A stretch of DNA of 64,000 nucleotides from Zoogloea sp. (GTDB lineage Bacteria > Pseudomonadota > Gammaproteobacteria > Burkholderiales > Rhodocyclaceae): the NCBI GenBank assembly GCA_016703645.1, contig JADJBR010000009.1, positions 735,935-799,934 of the forward strand, read 5' to 3'. Positions 8,845-17,333 of this stretch are shown here, piece after piece (position 1 is the first letter of the stretch; each line of letters begins with the position of its first letter). The notes below the pieces were generated by a model. It was not told the origin of the DNA. It saw only the letters and a program-made list of their open reading frames with translations, and searched no databases. A program made the position numbers and the translations under genes.

Positions 8845-9498
8845 ATGTACAAGATGACTGCTGCACTGGCGCTCGGCCTTGCGCTGACCGGCTGTGCCTC
8901 GATGAAGCCCTCGGTTCACACCGAATCGACCTTCGTGATTTACGACGTCAAACCCGCCACGCTCGACCGGAATCTGTTTCTGAAGGCGGTGCTCGATGGC
9001 GTGCAGAAGAGTGCCAGCAAACTGCGGGTGAATCGTGAGATTCCCCCCGCGGAGCTGCCGGCCACACCAGGGCGCTTCGAGCTCCAGGATCCGTTTGCGA
9101 ATTCCAGGATGGGCGCGCTGCTGGCGTCCCAGGCGCAGAGCATCCGCGTTCCGGTCTGCAAGAATGCGCTGATGACGGTTTCTACCGATAACACCAGCAT
9201 GGCGCAGTACGGTGAGCAGACGACCTTCTTCCTGTGCGTCCTGCCCTACAAGGATGGCTACCACATCGATATCCACGCGACCTTCGTGCGAGCGAACAGC
9301 GGCTTGACCCCGCAAGGGATCAGCGCCGCGGTCGGGCGCTCGCTGATCGGGGACTCGAGCCAGTTCATCCCTCGCACGATGAATAACGTCCGCGCCGCGG
9401 CCGAGTCGGTTGGCGGGAAGGTGACGGTGGTGGACAGCTACATCCCGGAGGATTTCAAAGGGGCGTTTGTGAACCAGGCCGAGAGTGCCGGCAAGTAA
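8845..9498 (+). CDS. Putative lipoprotein, function unknown
   Basis: 217 residues. The signal peptide ends in a lipobox (LALGLALTGCASM), so the mature protein is probably lipid-anchored with the cysteine at residue 16. The rest has alternating beta/alpha character (FVIYDVKPATLDRNLFLKAV and YHIDIHATFVRANSG) with two further cysteines that could form a disulfide. The ATG at 8845 is chosen because the signal peptide starts there; the longer reading frame adds an implausible 21 residues. It is followed 22 bases later by a membrane protein gene, probably the same operon under the XRE operators. Confidence 0.8.
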   Translation: MYKMTAALALGLALTGCASMKPSVHTESTFVIYDVKPATLDRNLFLKAVLDGVQKSASKLRVNREIPPAELPATPGRFELQDPFANSRMGALLASQAQSIRVPVCKNALMTVSTDNTSMAQYGEQTTFFLCVLPYKDGYHIDIHATFVRANSGLTPQGISAAVGRSLIGDSSQFIPRTMNNVRAAAESVGGKVTVVDSYIPEDFKGAFVNQAESAGK

Positions 9499-9520
9499 GC
9501 CCTGGAAGGAGACACCTGAA

Positions 9521-9883
9521 ATGGACAAACGCGTCGTTGGAACACTGCTGGGAATCGCCGGCGTGCTGTTGTGGTTCATGCCCTGGATGGCGTTCTCGAT
9601 GGGGGACATGGACTTCCACCGGACCGGCAGTCACGTTGGCGGGATCGCTTACGTCCTGCTGATGAGCTCGCTGGCCTCTGCGGTGCTGTCCTGGGTGCCC
9701 CAGCCTGTGCCACGCATCATCGTGGCCGCGCTCTCGACGCTGCTCAGCGGGTTCTTCTGGCTGAACGCGGGGGAGGCGGCTGCGTGGGGCCTGGTCTGGC
9801 TGTGTACAGTGAGCGGCTTCAGCCTGCTGCAGGCGATCGAGAGGAATAGCGCGGAACGGAAGTCCGAGCCGCAGGGCGAGTAG
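9521..9883 (+). CDS. Small inner-membrane protein, four predicted helices
   Basis: 120 residues. Four hydrophobic segments are visible: VVGTLLGIAGVLLWFMPWMA, GGIAYVLLMSSLASAVLSW, IIVAALSTLLSGFFWLN and WGLVWLCTVSGFSLLQAI, with a charged C-terminal tail. AAGGAG precedes the ATG at 9521. No family is recognised. It is probably co-transcribed with the lipoprotein, suggesting an envelope function carried by the island. Confidence 0.75.
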   Translation: MDKRVVGTLLGIAGVLLWFMPWMAFSMGDMDFHRTGSHVGGIAYVLLMSSLASAVLSWVPQPVPRIIVAALSTLLSGFFWLNAGEAAAWGLVWLCTVSGFSLLQAIERNSAERKSEPQGE

Positions 9884-9898
9884 TTCTTCATTGGGTCG

Positions 9899-9926
9899 GG
9901 ACGAGGGAGCGTGGGGGGCCTCGTCC
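9899..9926 (+). terminator. Hairpin, likely terminator of the lipoprotein operon
   Basis: GGACGAGG at 9899-9906 pairs perfectly with CCTCGTCC at 9919-9926, and a pyrimidine-rich CTTCTTCTTTTC follows. The rest of the 329-base gap (9884-10212) holds no gene that I can support. Confidence 0.6.
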
Positions 9927-10212
9927 TGGCGCTTCTTCTTTTCAGTCGCCGAGGGAATTGGTGGCATACCTTGGCCGCACTTTCCGCTTGGCAAATAACT
10001 GCTTCTCCAACTATGCAGTGCTGAGCATTCTGTGAAACTCGTCCCTACCCCGCACCCACTCAGCAAATCACAGAAATTCAAGGCAATCCGCTCAACGTAA
10101 CCGACACTCCATTCGCACAAGGCCGCCTCGGAAGTGCATCCTCGCTTGCTTTTGAAGATGTCATCCCCCAGGGTATGATTTGACTACTTTCATGACCAAT
10201 CTGGAGCGAGCT

Positions 10213-10446
10213 GTGCGTACAGTCAGCCTGGCGGATGCCAAAGCCCATTTGAGCGAGCTCGTTACTCAAGTCGCCGCTGGCGAAGAGGTGGTCATCACCC
10301 GGCATGGGCAACCCATCGTTCGCCTCTGTGGCTTGGAGAAGGCCAAAGCTCCGCTTGCCTCTCGAGCCCAGTTTCGCGCCCAGCTCCCGCGTCTGGAGAA
10401 GCCCTCCGCGCTGCTTATCCAGGGCCAGCGGGAGGATGAGCGCTGA
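10213..10446 (+). CDS. Phd/YefM-type antitoxin
   Basis: About 77 residues from the GTG at 10213: VRTVSLADAKAHLSELVTQV, then GEEVVITRHGQPIVRL, the N-terminal DNA-binding fold of Phd/YefM antitoxins, with a basic, less structured C-terminal tail that would wrap the toxin. GGAG six bases upstream supports the GTG. An ATG at 10195 and an upstream start at 10180 are alternatives. It adjoins the PIN-domain toxin gene. Confidence 0.88.
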   Translation: MRTVSLADAKAHLSELVTQVAAGEEVVITRHGQPIVRLCGLEKAKAPLASRAQFRAQLPRLEKPSALLIQGQREDER

Positions 10447-10447
10447 C

Positions 10448-10879
10448 ATGCTCTACCTGGATACCAGTTTCGTAGCACCTCTCGTGCTGAACGAAGAGGT
10501 GAGCCCCCTCGTCGAGTCCTATCTGGCCAAACAAGCTGCCGGCAGCTTGGCTGTCAGTCACTGGACCCGGGTTGAATTCGCCTGCTTGGTTGCTCAAGGG
10601 GTGAAAGCTCAGCACTTCTCTACCCAGACAGCGGCCTCAGTCCTCGCAGAGTTTGAAGCCCTCGTTCAGGAATCCTTCCAGGTCTGGCTCCCCAGCGCAG
10701 CCGACTACGACTTGGCGCGGACTTTGTTGGGACACTTTGAGCCGGGCCTCCGAGAAGGGGGTGCTCTCCATCTTGCGATTGCCAAGAATCAGGGAGCAGA
10801 CAAAATCCTGACCCTGGATGACGGGCTCCTGAAAGCCGCCAAGTCACTCAAAATCCCCGCCAGCCGCGGCATCCGCTGA
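10448..10879 (+). CDS. PIN-domain toxin (VapC-like RNase)
   Basis: 143 residues. The PIN-domain acidic residues are visible: D5 in MLYLDTSFVAPLV, E41 in HWTRVEFACLV, an acidic or polar residue in the GLREGGALHLAIAKNQG helix and D117 in ILTLDDGLLKAA. In the third site the usual DA(L/I)H is GALH, so one acidic ligand is weak or missing. VapC toxins cleave tRNA or rRNA. The ATG at 10448 follows the antitoxin stop by one base; another in-frame ATG lies at 10436. The toxin stop is only 11 bases before the brxA-like GTG, so this module may be co-transcribed with the BREX genes. Confidence 0.88.
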   Translation: MLYLDTSFVAPLVLNEEVSPLVESYLAKQAAGSLAVSHWTRVEFACLVAQGVKAQHFSTQTAASVLAEFEALVQESFQVWLPSAADYDLARTLLGHFEPGLREGGALHLAIAKNQGADKILTLDDGLLKAAKSLKIPASRGIR

Positions 10880-10890
10880 AGTAGCACTTC

Positions 10891-11685
10891 GTGACAACCG
10901 ACTCCACTCTCACCAAATTCGGCTTCCGCTTCGGCCGTAACGGCGCGCATGCGGCCCGAACAATGATGCTCGGTGAGCTCCGCACGCTGTTCAATCACCA
11001 GCCCGAGACTGCCACCAAGGCGGACTACCGGCGAGAGGTGGTCGAGTCCAACGTACTGGGCAAACCTACCCGCAAAGCACGAGAGCTCGCCTTTGGTCAC
11101 CTGGCAGACCTGTATGGCCTTGCGCCCGAGCTCGCGGCGTTTCGCGCTTTCCGAAAACTCTGGACGCAGGACGAAGACGCACAGCCAGTTCTGGCGCTCA
11201 CCCTGGCGCTCGTCCGTGACCCGCTGCTGCGCCGCTCATGGGAGTTCATGCTCGCCAAACAGCCAGGCGAAGCCGTGCGCCGTGAGGAACTCGAGGCACT
11301 GCTTTCCCGCGACGACCCAGGTCGCTTCAGTCCGGCCTCCCTCAAATCCTTCGCCCAGAACATCAACGGCACCTGGACTCAGGCTGGCTTTCTGGCTGGG
11401 CGGTCCCGCAAGACCCGGGTGGTTCCACATATCACCCCGGCAAACGTCACCTTCGCCCTTTTCCTCGGGTATCTCGAGGGTTTCACTGGCCAGAGCCTGT
11501 TCACTTCAGCCTGGATGAAGCTCCTCCCCGGCTCCCCGGATGAGCTGGAAGGGCTGGCCAACTCCGCCTCGCATCGGGGGCAAATCGTGTTCATGAGCGC
11601 GGGGGGCGTCAAGGAAGTGCGCTTCCCTGGCTACCTCACTCCCGAAGAAGAGCACATCCGCCAAGAGGTCTCCCATGTCGTCTAA
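10891..11685 (+). CDS. brxA: BrxA-like protein (DUF1819 position)
   Basis: 264 residues, starting at a GTG. It is mainly helical, with the pattern VVESNVLGKPTRKARELAFGHLADLYGL, then TLALVRDPLLRRSWEFM, then INGTWTQAGFLAGR. It occupies the brxA position, directly before brxB. BrxA is a small DNA-binding protein of type 1 BREX. The family assignment rests mainly on position and size, with length slightly above the E. coli protein; the sequence itself is divergent. It overlaps brxB by 11 bases. Confidence 0.7.
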   Translation: MTTDSTLTKFGFRFGRNGAHAARTMMLGELRTLFNHQPETATKADYRREVVESNVLGKPTRKARELAFGHLADLYGLAPELAAFRAFRKLWTQDEDAQPVLALTLALVRDPLLRRSWEFMLAKQPGEAVRREELEALLSRDDPGRFSPASLKSFAQNINGTWTQAGFLAGRSRKTRVVPHITPANVTFALFLGYLEGFTGQSLFTSAWMKLLPGSPDELEGLANSASHRGQIVFMSAGGVKEVRFPGYLTPEEEHIRQEVSHVV

Positions 11686-12238
11686 GGTCGCCAAGCTGAT
11701 TTCGGCTTACCGTCAGCACCTCACCGTTCCCTGGCAGCCCGGTTTGGCCGCGATTCAGCGCGTCATCTTTGCCGTCTACGACAAGACGGATGAGCTGCGC
11801 CTACGCGCCAACGTTGAGGAGTTCGCCTTGGCGACCCAGCAAGCCGGCAAGCAGTGGCTGCTCCTGGATGTCACCAATGCCTTCCCTGAATGGATGGCAG
11901 CCCAGGAGTACCGGGACGCCTACTTCGAATGCCCCGAGGATTTGGCTGGATACCAGAACGGCGAACTGACCGAGTTCATCGCCGCCCTAAATGACAAACT
12001 CAAAACCCACATCAGCGCCGAAGCTGGCCCCGACACCGTCGTTGCCCTGCTCGGTGTTGGTACCCTCTTTGGGCTCGCTCGTGTTTCGTCCGTGGTAGAA
12101 GGTATCAAGGAAGCGGTGCAGGGTCGTATGCTAGTGTTCTTCCCTGGTGAGCATCATCCAGAAAATCACACCTACCGCCTCCTCGACGCGCGCGACGGCT
12201 GGAACTACCTGGCCGTCCCGCTGCTGGCCAAAGACTGA
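11675..12238 (+). CDS. brxB: BREX protein BrxB (DUF1788)
   Basis: 187 residues, normal for BrxB, a conserved BREX component required for defence whose molecular role is unclear. Visible family features are RVIFAVYDKTDELRLRA, KQWLLLDVTNAFPEW, VVALLGVGTLFGLARVSSVVE, GRMLVFFPGEHHPENHTYRL and LLDARDGWNYLAVPL. The gene sits between brxA-like and brxC and overlaps the former, so it is translationally coupled. Confidence 0.9.
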   Translation: MSSKVAKLISAYRQHLTVPWQPGLAAIQRVIFAVYDKTDELRLRANVEEFALATQQAGKQWLLLDVTNAFPEWMAAQEYRDAYFECPEDLAGYQNGELTEFIAALNDKLKTHISAEAGPDTVVALLGVGTLFGLARVSSVVEGIKEAVQGRMLVFFPGEHHPENHTYRLLDARDGWNYLAVPLLAKD

Positions 12239-12275
12239 CCCAACGTCCTCCAAACAATCCACCGCTAAGACCGCC

Positions 12276-15200
12276 ATGCTGAACCGGGACATCTACAACA
12301 AGCCCCCCAAGGAGAACCGCCTCGTCAACAACGGCGTGGCTGAAGTATCGGAAGACCACTCCGATGCCGCCCAGGCCATCCTGCGCTACGAACTGGAATC
12401 CTTCGTCTGCGACGGGCAGTACGAGAAGGGCCTGGAAACCATCCTGGACAAGTTCCTGCTGAATCTGGACGCGGGGACCGAGCAACCTGGGGTCTGGATT
12501 TCCGGCTTCTACGGAAGTGGCAAGTCGCACCTGGCCAAGATGCTGCGCACGCTCTGGACCGACTATCAGTTTGCCGACGGCGCCACCGCTCGCAGCCTTG
12601 CCAAGCTCCCCACAGGCGTCTTCGAGCACCTGAAGGAACTCAGCATGCAGGGTAGGCGCCACGGCACCCTGCACGCCGCCGCTGGCAAGCTTGGGGCTGG
12701 TGCCGGAGACAAGGTTCGTTTGGCGCTACTGGGCATCGTGTTCAAGTCGAAAGGGCTGCCCGAGCAGTACAACCAGGCACAGTTTGTCCTGTGGATGACG
12801 CGGGAAGGCATCCTGCCAACGGTGGAGGCGGAGTTGAAGTCGGCCGGGCGCTCGCTGGCGCAGGAGCTTCCGCACATGTACGTATCCAGCCACCTCGCCA
12901 AAGCCCTGCTGCAGGCGCGGCCTGGTCTGGCCCACACCGAGGCCGATGCTCGCAAGCTCTTGAAGGAGCAGTTCCCGCAGGTAACCGACGTCACCAGCGA
13001 GCAGATGACCACCGCCATCGCGGATGCCCTGTCGGTTGATGGCAGGTTCCCGCTGACCCTGGTGGTCCTGGACGAAGTCCAACAGTTCGTCGGAAACGAC
13101 GTGGAGAAGGCCTTCCAGGTGCAGGAGGTCACGGAAACCCTGTCCAAGCACTTCAATGGAAAGCTGCTCTTCGTTGCTACAGGGCAATCCGCGCTGTCCG
13201 GCATGGCCAACCTGCAGCGCCTGATGGGGCGCTTCCCGGTACAGGTGATGCTGGGCGACTGGGACGTCGAGAACGTCACCCGACAAATTATCCTGGCCAA
13301 GAAGCCCTCAGCCCAGCCGGAAGTCGAGCAGGTCTGGCGTGCCAACCTGGGTGAAATCTCGCGCCACCTGCGCGGCACCAAGCTCGAGCATGTCACCGAC
13401 GACGAAGACGTGATGACCTCGGACTACCCGCTCCTGCCTGTACGTCGCCGTTTCTGGGAACGCGTTCTGCGGACCATTGACACCACTGGCACCGTCTCCC
13501 AGCTGCGTAGCCAGTTGCGCGTGGTGCACGAGGCCGTGCTGGCCACGGCCGATGCGCCGCTGGGGCACGTGGTCTCCGGCGACTTCCTTTACGACCAGAT
13601 TGCCGCCAACCTCGTCTCGACCGCCCAACTACCGAAGGAGGTGTTCGACAACGTCCAACGCTTCTCGGCGGGGGATGCGGACGCCCAGCTCAAGGCCAAG
13701 CTGCTCAAGCTCATCTACCTCATCAACAAGCTGCCGGCCGACGCTGCGCTGGACATCGGCTTGAAGGCGACCGAAGAAGCGCTGGCCGACCTCTTGGTCA
13801 CCGACCTCTCCGCAGGCTCCTCCGAGCTGCGCAAGAAACTGCCCGACCTGCTGGGCGAGCTTCAGAACAAAGACCGCCTCGTGATGGCCCTGGCGGGGAG
13901 CAGTGGCACCGAGTACCGCCTGCAAACCCGGGAGTCTAGCGCCTGGTACGACGAGTTCCGTGCCCAAGAAGCCGAACTCAAAGCTGCGCCCCAGCGGGTG
14001 GAGCAAAAGCGCGCCGACCTTTTGAAAAGCCGCTTCGGCGACGTCCTGAAGAAAGTCCGCGTAGTGCAGGGCAAAGACAACGTCGAACGCCGCCTCGCAC
14101 CCATCTACGACGACAACCTGCCCAAAGACCACGACAAGAGCCTCTACCTGTGGATTCAGGACGGCTGGCAGACCGAAGAAAAGTCCGTCATCGCTGAAGC
14201 CAAGGCCAAGAGCTCCGACAACCCTACGCTCTTTGCTTTCCTCCCTGCCCAGCACAAGACCGAGCTGACCAACGCCATCGTGGCGCTGGAAGCCGCACGT
14301 ACCACGCTGCAGAAGAAGGGTAGCCCCTCTACCGAAGAAGGTCGTGACGCCCAGCGCTCCATGGAGAGCCGACAACGCACCGCCGAGAAGGAGTTGGTCG
14401 AGCTGCTGGAGCTGCTCGTTGCAGGCGTTCGCGTATTCCAGGCCGGCGGCCAGGAGGCCCTGGACGGCAACGACCTGGCAGACCGCATCAACCGCGCGGG
14501 CCGCTCATCGGCCATCCGTCTTTACAGCCAGTTCGACGCGGCCGACCACGATATGTGGAGCAAGGTGCTGGACGAGGCACGCAAGGGCAACCTCGAAGCC
14601 CTTAAAGCCGTAGGCCACACTCAGGAGACCGACAAGCACCCGGTCTGCCAGAAGCTGCTTGCCTACATCGGCCCTGGAAAGAAAGGCGCCGAGATTCGCG
14701 ACAACTTCGAGGCACCGCCCTTCGGCTGGCCTCGCGATGCCATTGATGGGGCGCTGTACGCCCTGTTGGCGGCCGGCCACATCAAGGCTATTGATGCCAC
14801 GTCCAAACCCGTGGACGCCAAGAGCCTGGACCGGGCCAAACTCACCCAGACCAGCTTCCAGCGTGAGAGCGTCAACATCACGCCGATTCAGCTCATCAAG
14901 ATTCGCAAGCTGTTCGACGCGGTGGGCGTTCCATGTCAGCCCAAGGAAGAGCTTATCAAGCTGCCGGCGCTGCTCGCCAAGTTGCGGGACCAAGCGTCGA
15001 AGGCGGGTGGCCAGGCCCCCGCGCCCGAGACGCCGAAACTCACCGTCATCGAAGCCGTTGAGGGGCAGACCGGCAACGCCCAGCTACTGGAATTGTTCAG
15101 CCACTACGACGAACTCGTCGGGCTCTCCAAGAACTGGACCCAAACCGCCGACGGCATCGCCAAGCGCCTACCTGACTGGCGCAAGCTCATTGAGTTGCTG

Positions 15201-15737
15201 CGTCACGCCAAGGCATTGGGGCCCTACGCAGCGCTGAAAGCCGAGGTTGATGCTATCGAGGCCCAACGCAGCTTACTGTCCGACCCGAACCCCGTCCGCC
15301 CGCTGCGGGACAAGACGGTGGACCTGTTGCGCCAGGCCTTGAACGCCAAGCTGGAAGCCTTCCAGCAAGCCTTTGCACAACAACAAGCTCAACTTCAGGC
15401 CGACGCGGACTGGAACAAGCTCAGCGATGCGCAACGTGGCGAACTCAGCACCCAGCACCACCTGACCGCACCAGAGACTGTGCAGCTCGGAACGCCTGAG
15501 CAACTACAGGACGCGCTGGACGACTGCGAACTGGAGCACTGGGTCGCCAAAATCCAGGCACTTCCCAGTCGCTTCGAGGCGGCCCGCCATGCCGCCGTGC
15601 ATCTGCTGAAGCCCAACGTCGTCCATGTCGCGCTACCTAAGCGCACACTCAATGACGAAGCCGAGATGAGAGCCTGGCTGGCCGAGGTGGCGGCCCTTCT
15701 GCAATCGAGGCTCAAGAACGGGCCTGTGGCCCTGTAA
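12276..15737 (+). CDS. brxC: BREX P-loop ATPase BrxC
   Basis: 1153 residues, the usual size of BrxC/PglY-type AAA+ ATPases of BREX. The Walker A motif GFYGSGKS is at about residues 77-84 and Walker B LTLVVLDEVQQFVG near 262-272; long helical regions follow (for example 600-800). The start is set at the ATG at 12276 (MLNRDIYNKPPKENR), because the in-frame upstream part overlaps brxB and reads as out-of-frame sequence. BrxC is thought to be an assembly or remodelling ATPase of the BREX complex with PglX and PglZ. Confidence 0.95.
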   Translation: MLNRDIYNKPPKENRLVNNGVAEVSEDHSDAAQAILRYELESFVCDGQYEKGLETILDKFLLNLDAGTEQPGVWISGFYGSGKSHLAKMLRTLWTDYQFADGATARSLAKLPTGVFEHLKELSMQGRRHGTLHAAAGKLGAGAGDKVRLALLGIVFKSKGLPEQYNQAQFVLWMTREGILPTVEAELKSAGRSLAQELPHMYVSSHLAKALLQARPGLAHTEADARKLLKEQFPQVTDVTSEQMTTAIADALSVDGRFPLTLVVLDEVQQFVGNDVEKAFQVQEVTETLSKHFNGKLLFVATGQSALSGMANLQRLMGRFPVQVMLGDWDVENVTRQIILAKKPSAQPEVEQVWRANLGEISRHLRGTKLEHVTDDEDVMTSDYPLLPVRRRFWERVLRTIDTTGTVSQLRSQLRVVHEAVLATADAPLGHVVSGDFLYDQIAANLVSTAQLPKEVFDNVQRFSAGDADAQLKAKLLKLIYLINKLPADAALDIGLKATEEALADLLVTDLSAGSSELRKKLPDLLGELQNKDRLVMALAGSSGTEYRLQTRESSAWYDEFRAQEAELKAAPQRVEQKRADLLKSRFGDVLKKVRVVQGKDNVERRLAPIYDDNLPKDHDKSLYLWIQDGWQTEEKSVIAEAKAKSSDNPTLFAFLPAQHKTELTNAIVALEAARTTLQKKGSPSTEEGRDAQRSMESRQRTAEKELVELLELLVAGVRVFQAGGQEALDGNDLADRINRAGRSSAIRLYSQFDAADHDMWSKVLDEARKGNLEALKAVGHTQETDKHPVCQKLLAYIGPGKKGAEIRDNFEAPPFGWPRDAIDGALYALLAAGHIKAIDATSKPVDAKSLDRAKLTQTSFQRESVNITPIQLIKIRKLFDAVGVPCQPKEELIKLPALLAKLRDQASKAGGQAPAPETPKLTVIEAVEGQTGNAQLLELFSHYDELVGLSKNWTQTADGIAKRLPDWRKLIELLRHAKALGPYAALKAEVDAIEAQRSLLSDPNPVRPLRDKTVDLLRQALNAKLEAFQQAFAQQQAQLQADADWNKLSDAQRGELSTQHHLTAPETVQLGTPEQLQDALDDCELEHWVAKIQALPSRFEAARHAAVHLLKPNVVHVALPKRTLNDEAEMRAWLAEVAALLQSRLKNGPVAL

Positions 15738-15752
15738 GCGAAAGGACGCCCC

Positions 15753-16796
15753 ATGCTTGACCACATCAAGTTGGAACAATTCACGGCTTTCGAGCAGTTC
15801 AGCCTGAAGTTTTCACCGGGTCTGAACGTATTCATTGGAGAAAACAGCTGCGGCAAGACACACCTGTTGAAGCTGGTGTATGCGGCCTGCGACATCTCGA
15901 CCAGTCAAAAAAGCTTTGCCGAGAAGCTCAATCGCGTTTTTCTCCCGTCGGGAGAGCAAATCGGGCGGTTGGTCAAAAGGCGGGGCGTCAGTAGCAAGTG
16001 CAATGTTGAGGTCACGCGAATCGTCCAAGTCGATGACCAGCCGAAACGACTCACCTTGCGACTGACCTTTTCGAATCACACCAAGGAAGCAGCCAAGGCC
16101 ACGGAATCCGGAGCCCGCAAGTCGTGGCGGGAACACCCGCTGACGTCGGTGTACATCCCCGTCAAGGACATGATGGCCAACGCACCGGGCTTCCGCTCCC
16201 TCTACAGCCTGCGTCACATCCACTTCGAAGAGGTCTACGCCGACATCATCGACCGCGCCTTTCTAGGCACCTTGAAGGGCCCGACCGACAAGGACCGCAA
16301 GCGCCTGTTGGAAATTCTGCAGCAGTCGATGGAAGGCAAGGTCATCACCCGCAACGAGGAATTTTTCCTCAAAAGCCCCCAGGGCGAGCTCGAGTTCACC
16401 CTGCTGGCCGAAGGCATCCGCAAGCTGGGCCTGCTGTGGGTGCTCATTCAGAACGGCACTCTGCTCGATGGCAGCGTGCTGTTGTGGGATGAACCAGAAG
16501 CCAACCTCAACCCCAAGCTGATGCGCACCGTGGTGCAAATCCTAGTCGAATTGCAGCGTCTGGGAGTGCAGGTGTTCGTCACTACCCACAATTACAACCT
16601 GCTGAAGGAATTCGACCTTCAGTTGGAGGCCAAGGACCAGGCGCTGTTCCACAGCCTCTACCGGGACGAGCAGCGTAACGTACAAGTGGCGTCGTTCACG
16701 CGCTACGAGGAGCTGCAACCCAACGCCATCGACGACACCCTCGGTCAACTAGCGGACCGCGAGATTCGCCAGCAGATGGGGGGGCTGGGCCAATGA
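15753..16796 (+). CDS. SMC/ABC-like ATPase (AAA_21 type) inserted in the BREX operon
   Basis: 347 residues. The N-terminus is typical of RecF/OLD-like ATPases: LDHIKLEQFTAFEQFSLKF, then Walker A IGENSCGKTHLLK at about residues 28-39. The signature-like segment LAEGIRKLGLLWVLI, Walker B VLLWDEPEANLNP near residues 241-250 and the switch histidine in FVTTHNYNLL are all present. No long coiled coil separates the halves, unlike true SMC proteins. The stop overlaps the next gene by 4 bases, so the pair is co-translated. It is not one of the core BREX genes; an ATPase sensor with a nuclease partner is a common anti-phage design, as in PARIS or Gabija. Confidence 0.85.
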   Translation: MLDHIKLEQFTAFEQFSLKFSPGLNVFIGENSCGKTHLLKLVYAACDISTSQKSFAEKLNRVFLPSGEQIGRLVKRRGVSSKCNVEVTRIVQVDDQPKRLTLRLTFSNHTKEAAKATESGARKSWREHPLTSVYIPVKDMMANAPGFRSLYSLRHIHFEEVYADIIDRAFLGTLKGPTDKDRKRLLEILQQSMEGKVITRNEEFFLKSPQGELEFTLLAEGIRKLGLLWVLIQNGTLLDGSVLLWDEPEANLNPKLMRTVVQILVELQRLGVQVFVTTHNYNLLKEFDLQLEAKDQALFHSLYRDEQRNVQVASFTRYEELQPNAIDDTLGQLADREIRQQMGGLGQ

Positions 16797-17320
16797 AAGT
16801 GCGAGCCGACGGCTTCGAGTTCGAGTTCCCTGGCGCGCTGGATGCCTTCGTTTTCGACGAGAAGGACAAGTCACAGCCGAGCTTTCATGGACTCTCGCAC
16901 GCCATGAGGGCAGTGGACCTCGTAGTAGAGCTGCCGAACGACACCCTCTTCATCGAGGTGAAGGACTTCCACGCGCCCGACGACTATAACTTCAAGGCTG
17001 CGGCCAACGACGATGAGCAAGGCCAGCGGCGCGAACGGATGAACCATCTGCGCGACGTGCTAGTGCACAAGTTCCGCGATACCTGGCTCTACCGCTGGTC
17101 TGAACGCGCGGCAGGAACACCAGACAAGCCGGTGCGCTACCTGTGCGTGTTGAGCCTGGACAACGGTCTGCTCGGAACAGTACGCAAGGAGCTGCACCAG
17201 GCATTGCCAGCAGGAAGTGCCGGCCCTCGCTGGCAGCGCGAGTTGGCCACGGCCTGCGTCGTGCTGAACCCACAACGCTGGAACAGCGCCTTCCCTGCCT
17301 GGCCACTGAACCGCTACTGA
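16793..17320 (+). CDS. PD-(D/E)XK-like nuclease candidate, partner of the ATPase
   Basis: 175 residues. The core pattern HAMRAVDLVVELPNDTLFIEVKDF places an aspartate near residue 43 and an E-V-K near 55-57, spaced as in PD-(D/E)XK nucleases. A helix with many arginines follows (QGQRRERMNHLRDVLVHKF), then the beta strand RYLCVLSLDNGLLG. It overlaps the ATPase gene by 4 bases. Nuclease activity is inferred from the motif only. Together the two genes form a self-contained effector-like module between brxC and pglX. Confidence 0.65.
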   Translation: MKVRADGFEFEFPGALDAFVFDEKDKSQPSFHGLSHAMRAVDLVVELPNDTLFIEVKDFHAPDDYNFKAAANDDEQGQRRERMNHLRDVLVHKFRDTWLYRWSERAAGTPDKPVRYLCVLSLDNGLLGTVRKELHQALPAGSAGPRWQRELATACVVLNPQRWNSAFPAWPLNRY

Positions 17321-17333
17321 ACCCTGGGCGCCC

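Noticed and set aside
12147-12275. Upstream extension of brxC
   Set aside because: Overlaps the end of brxB in another frame and does not resemble BrxC; the ATG at 12276 gives the family N-terminus.
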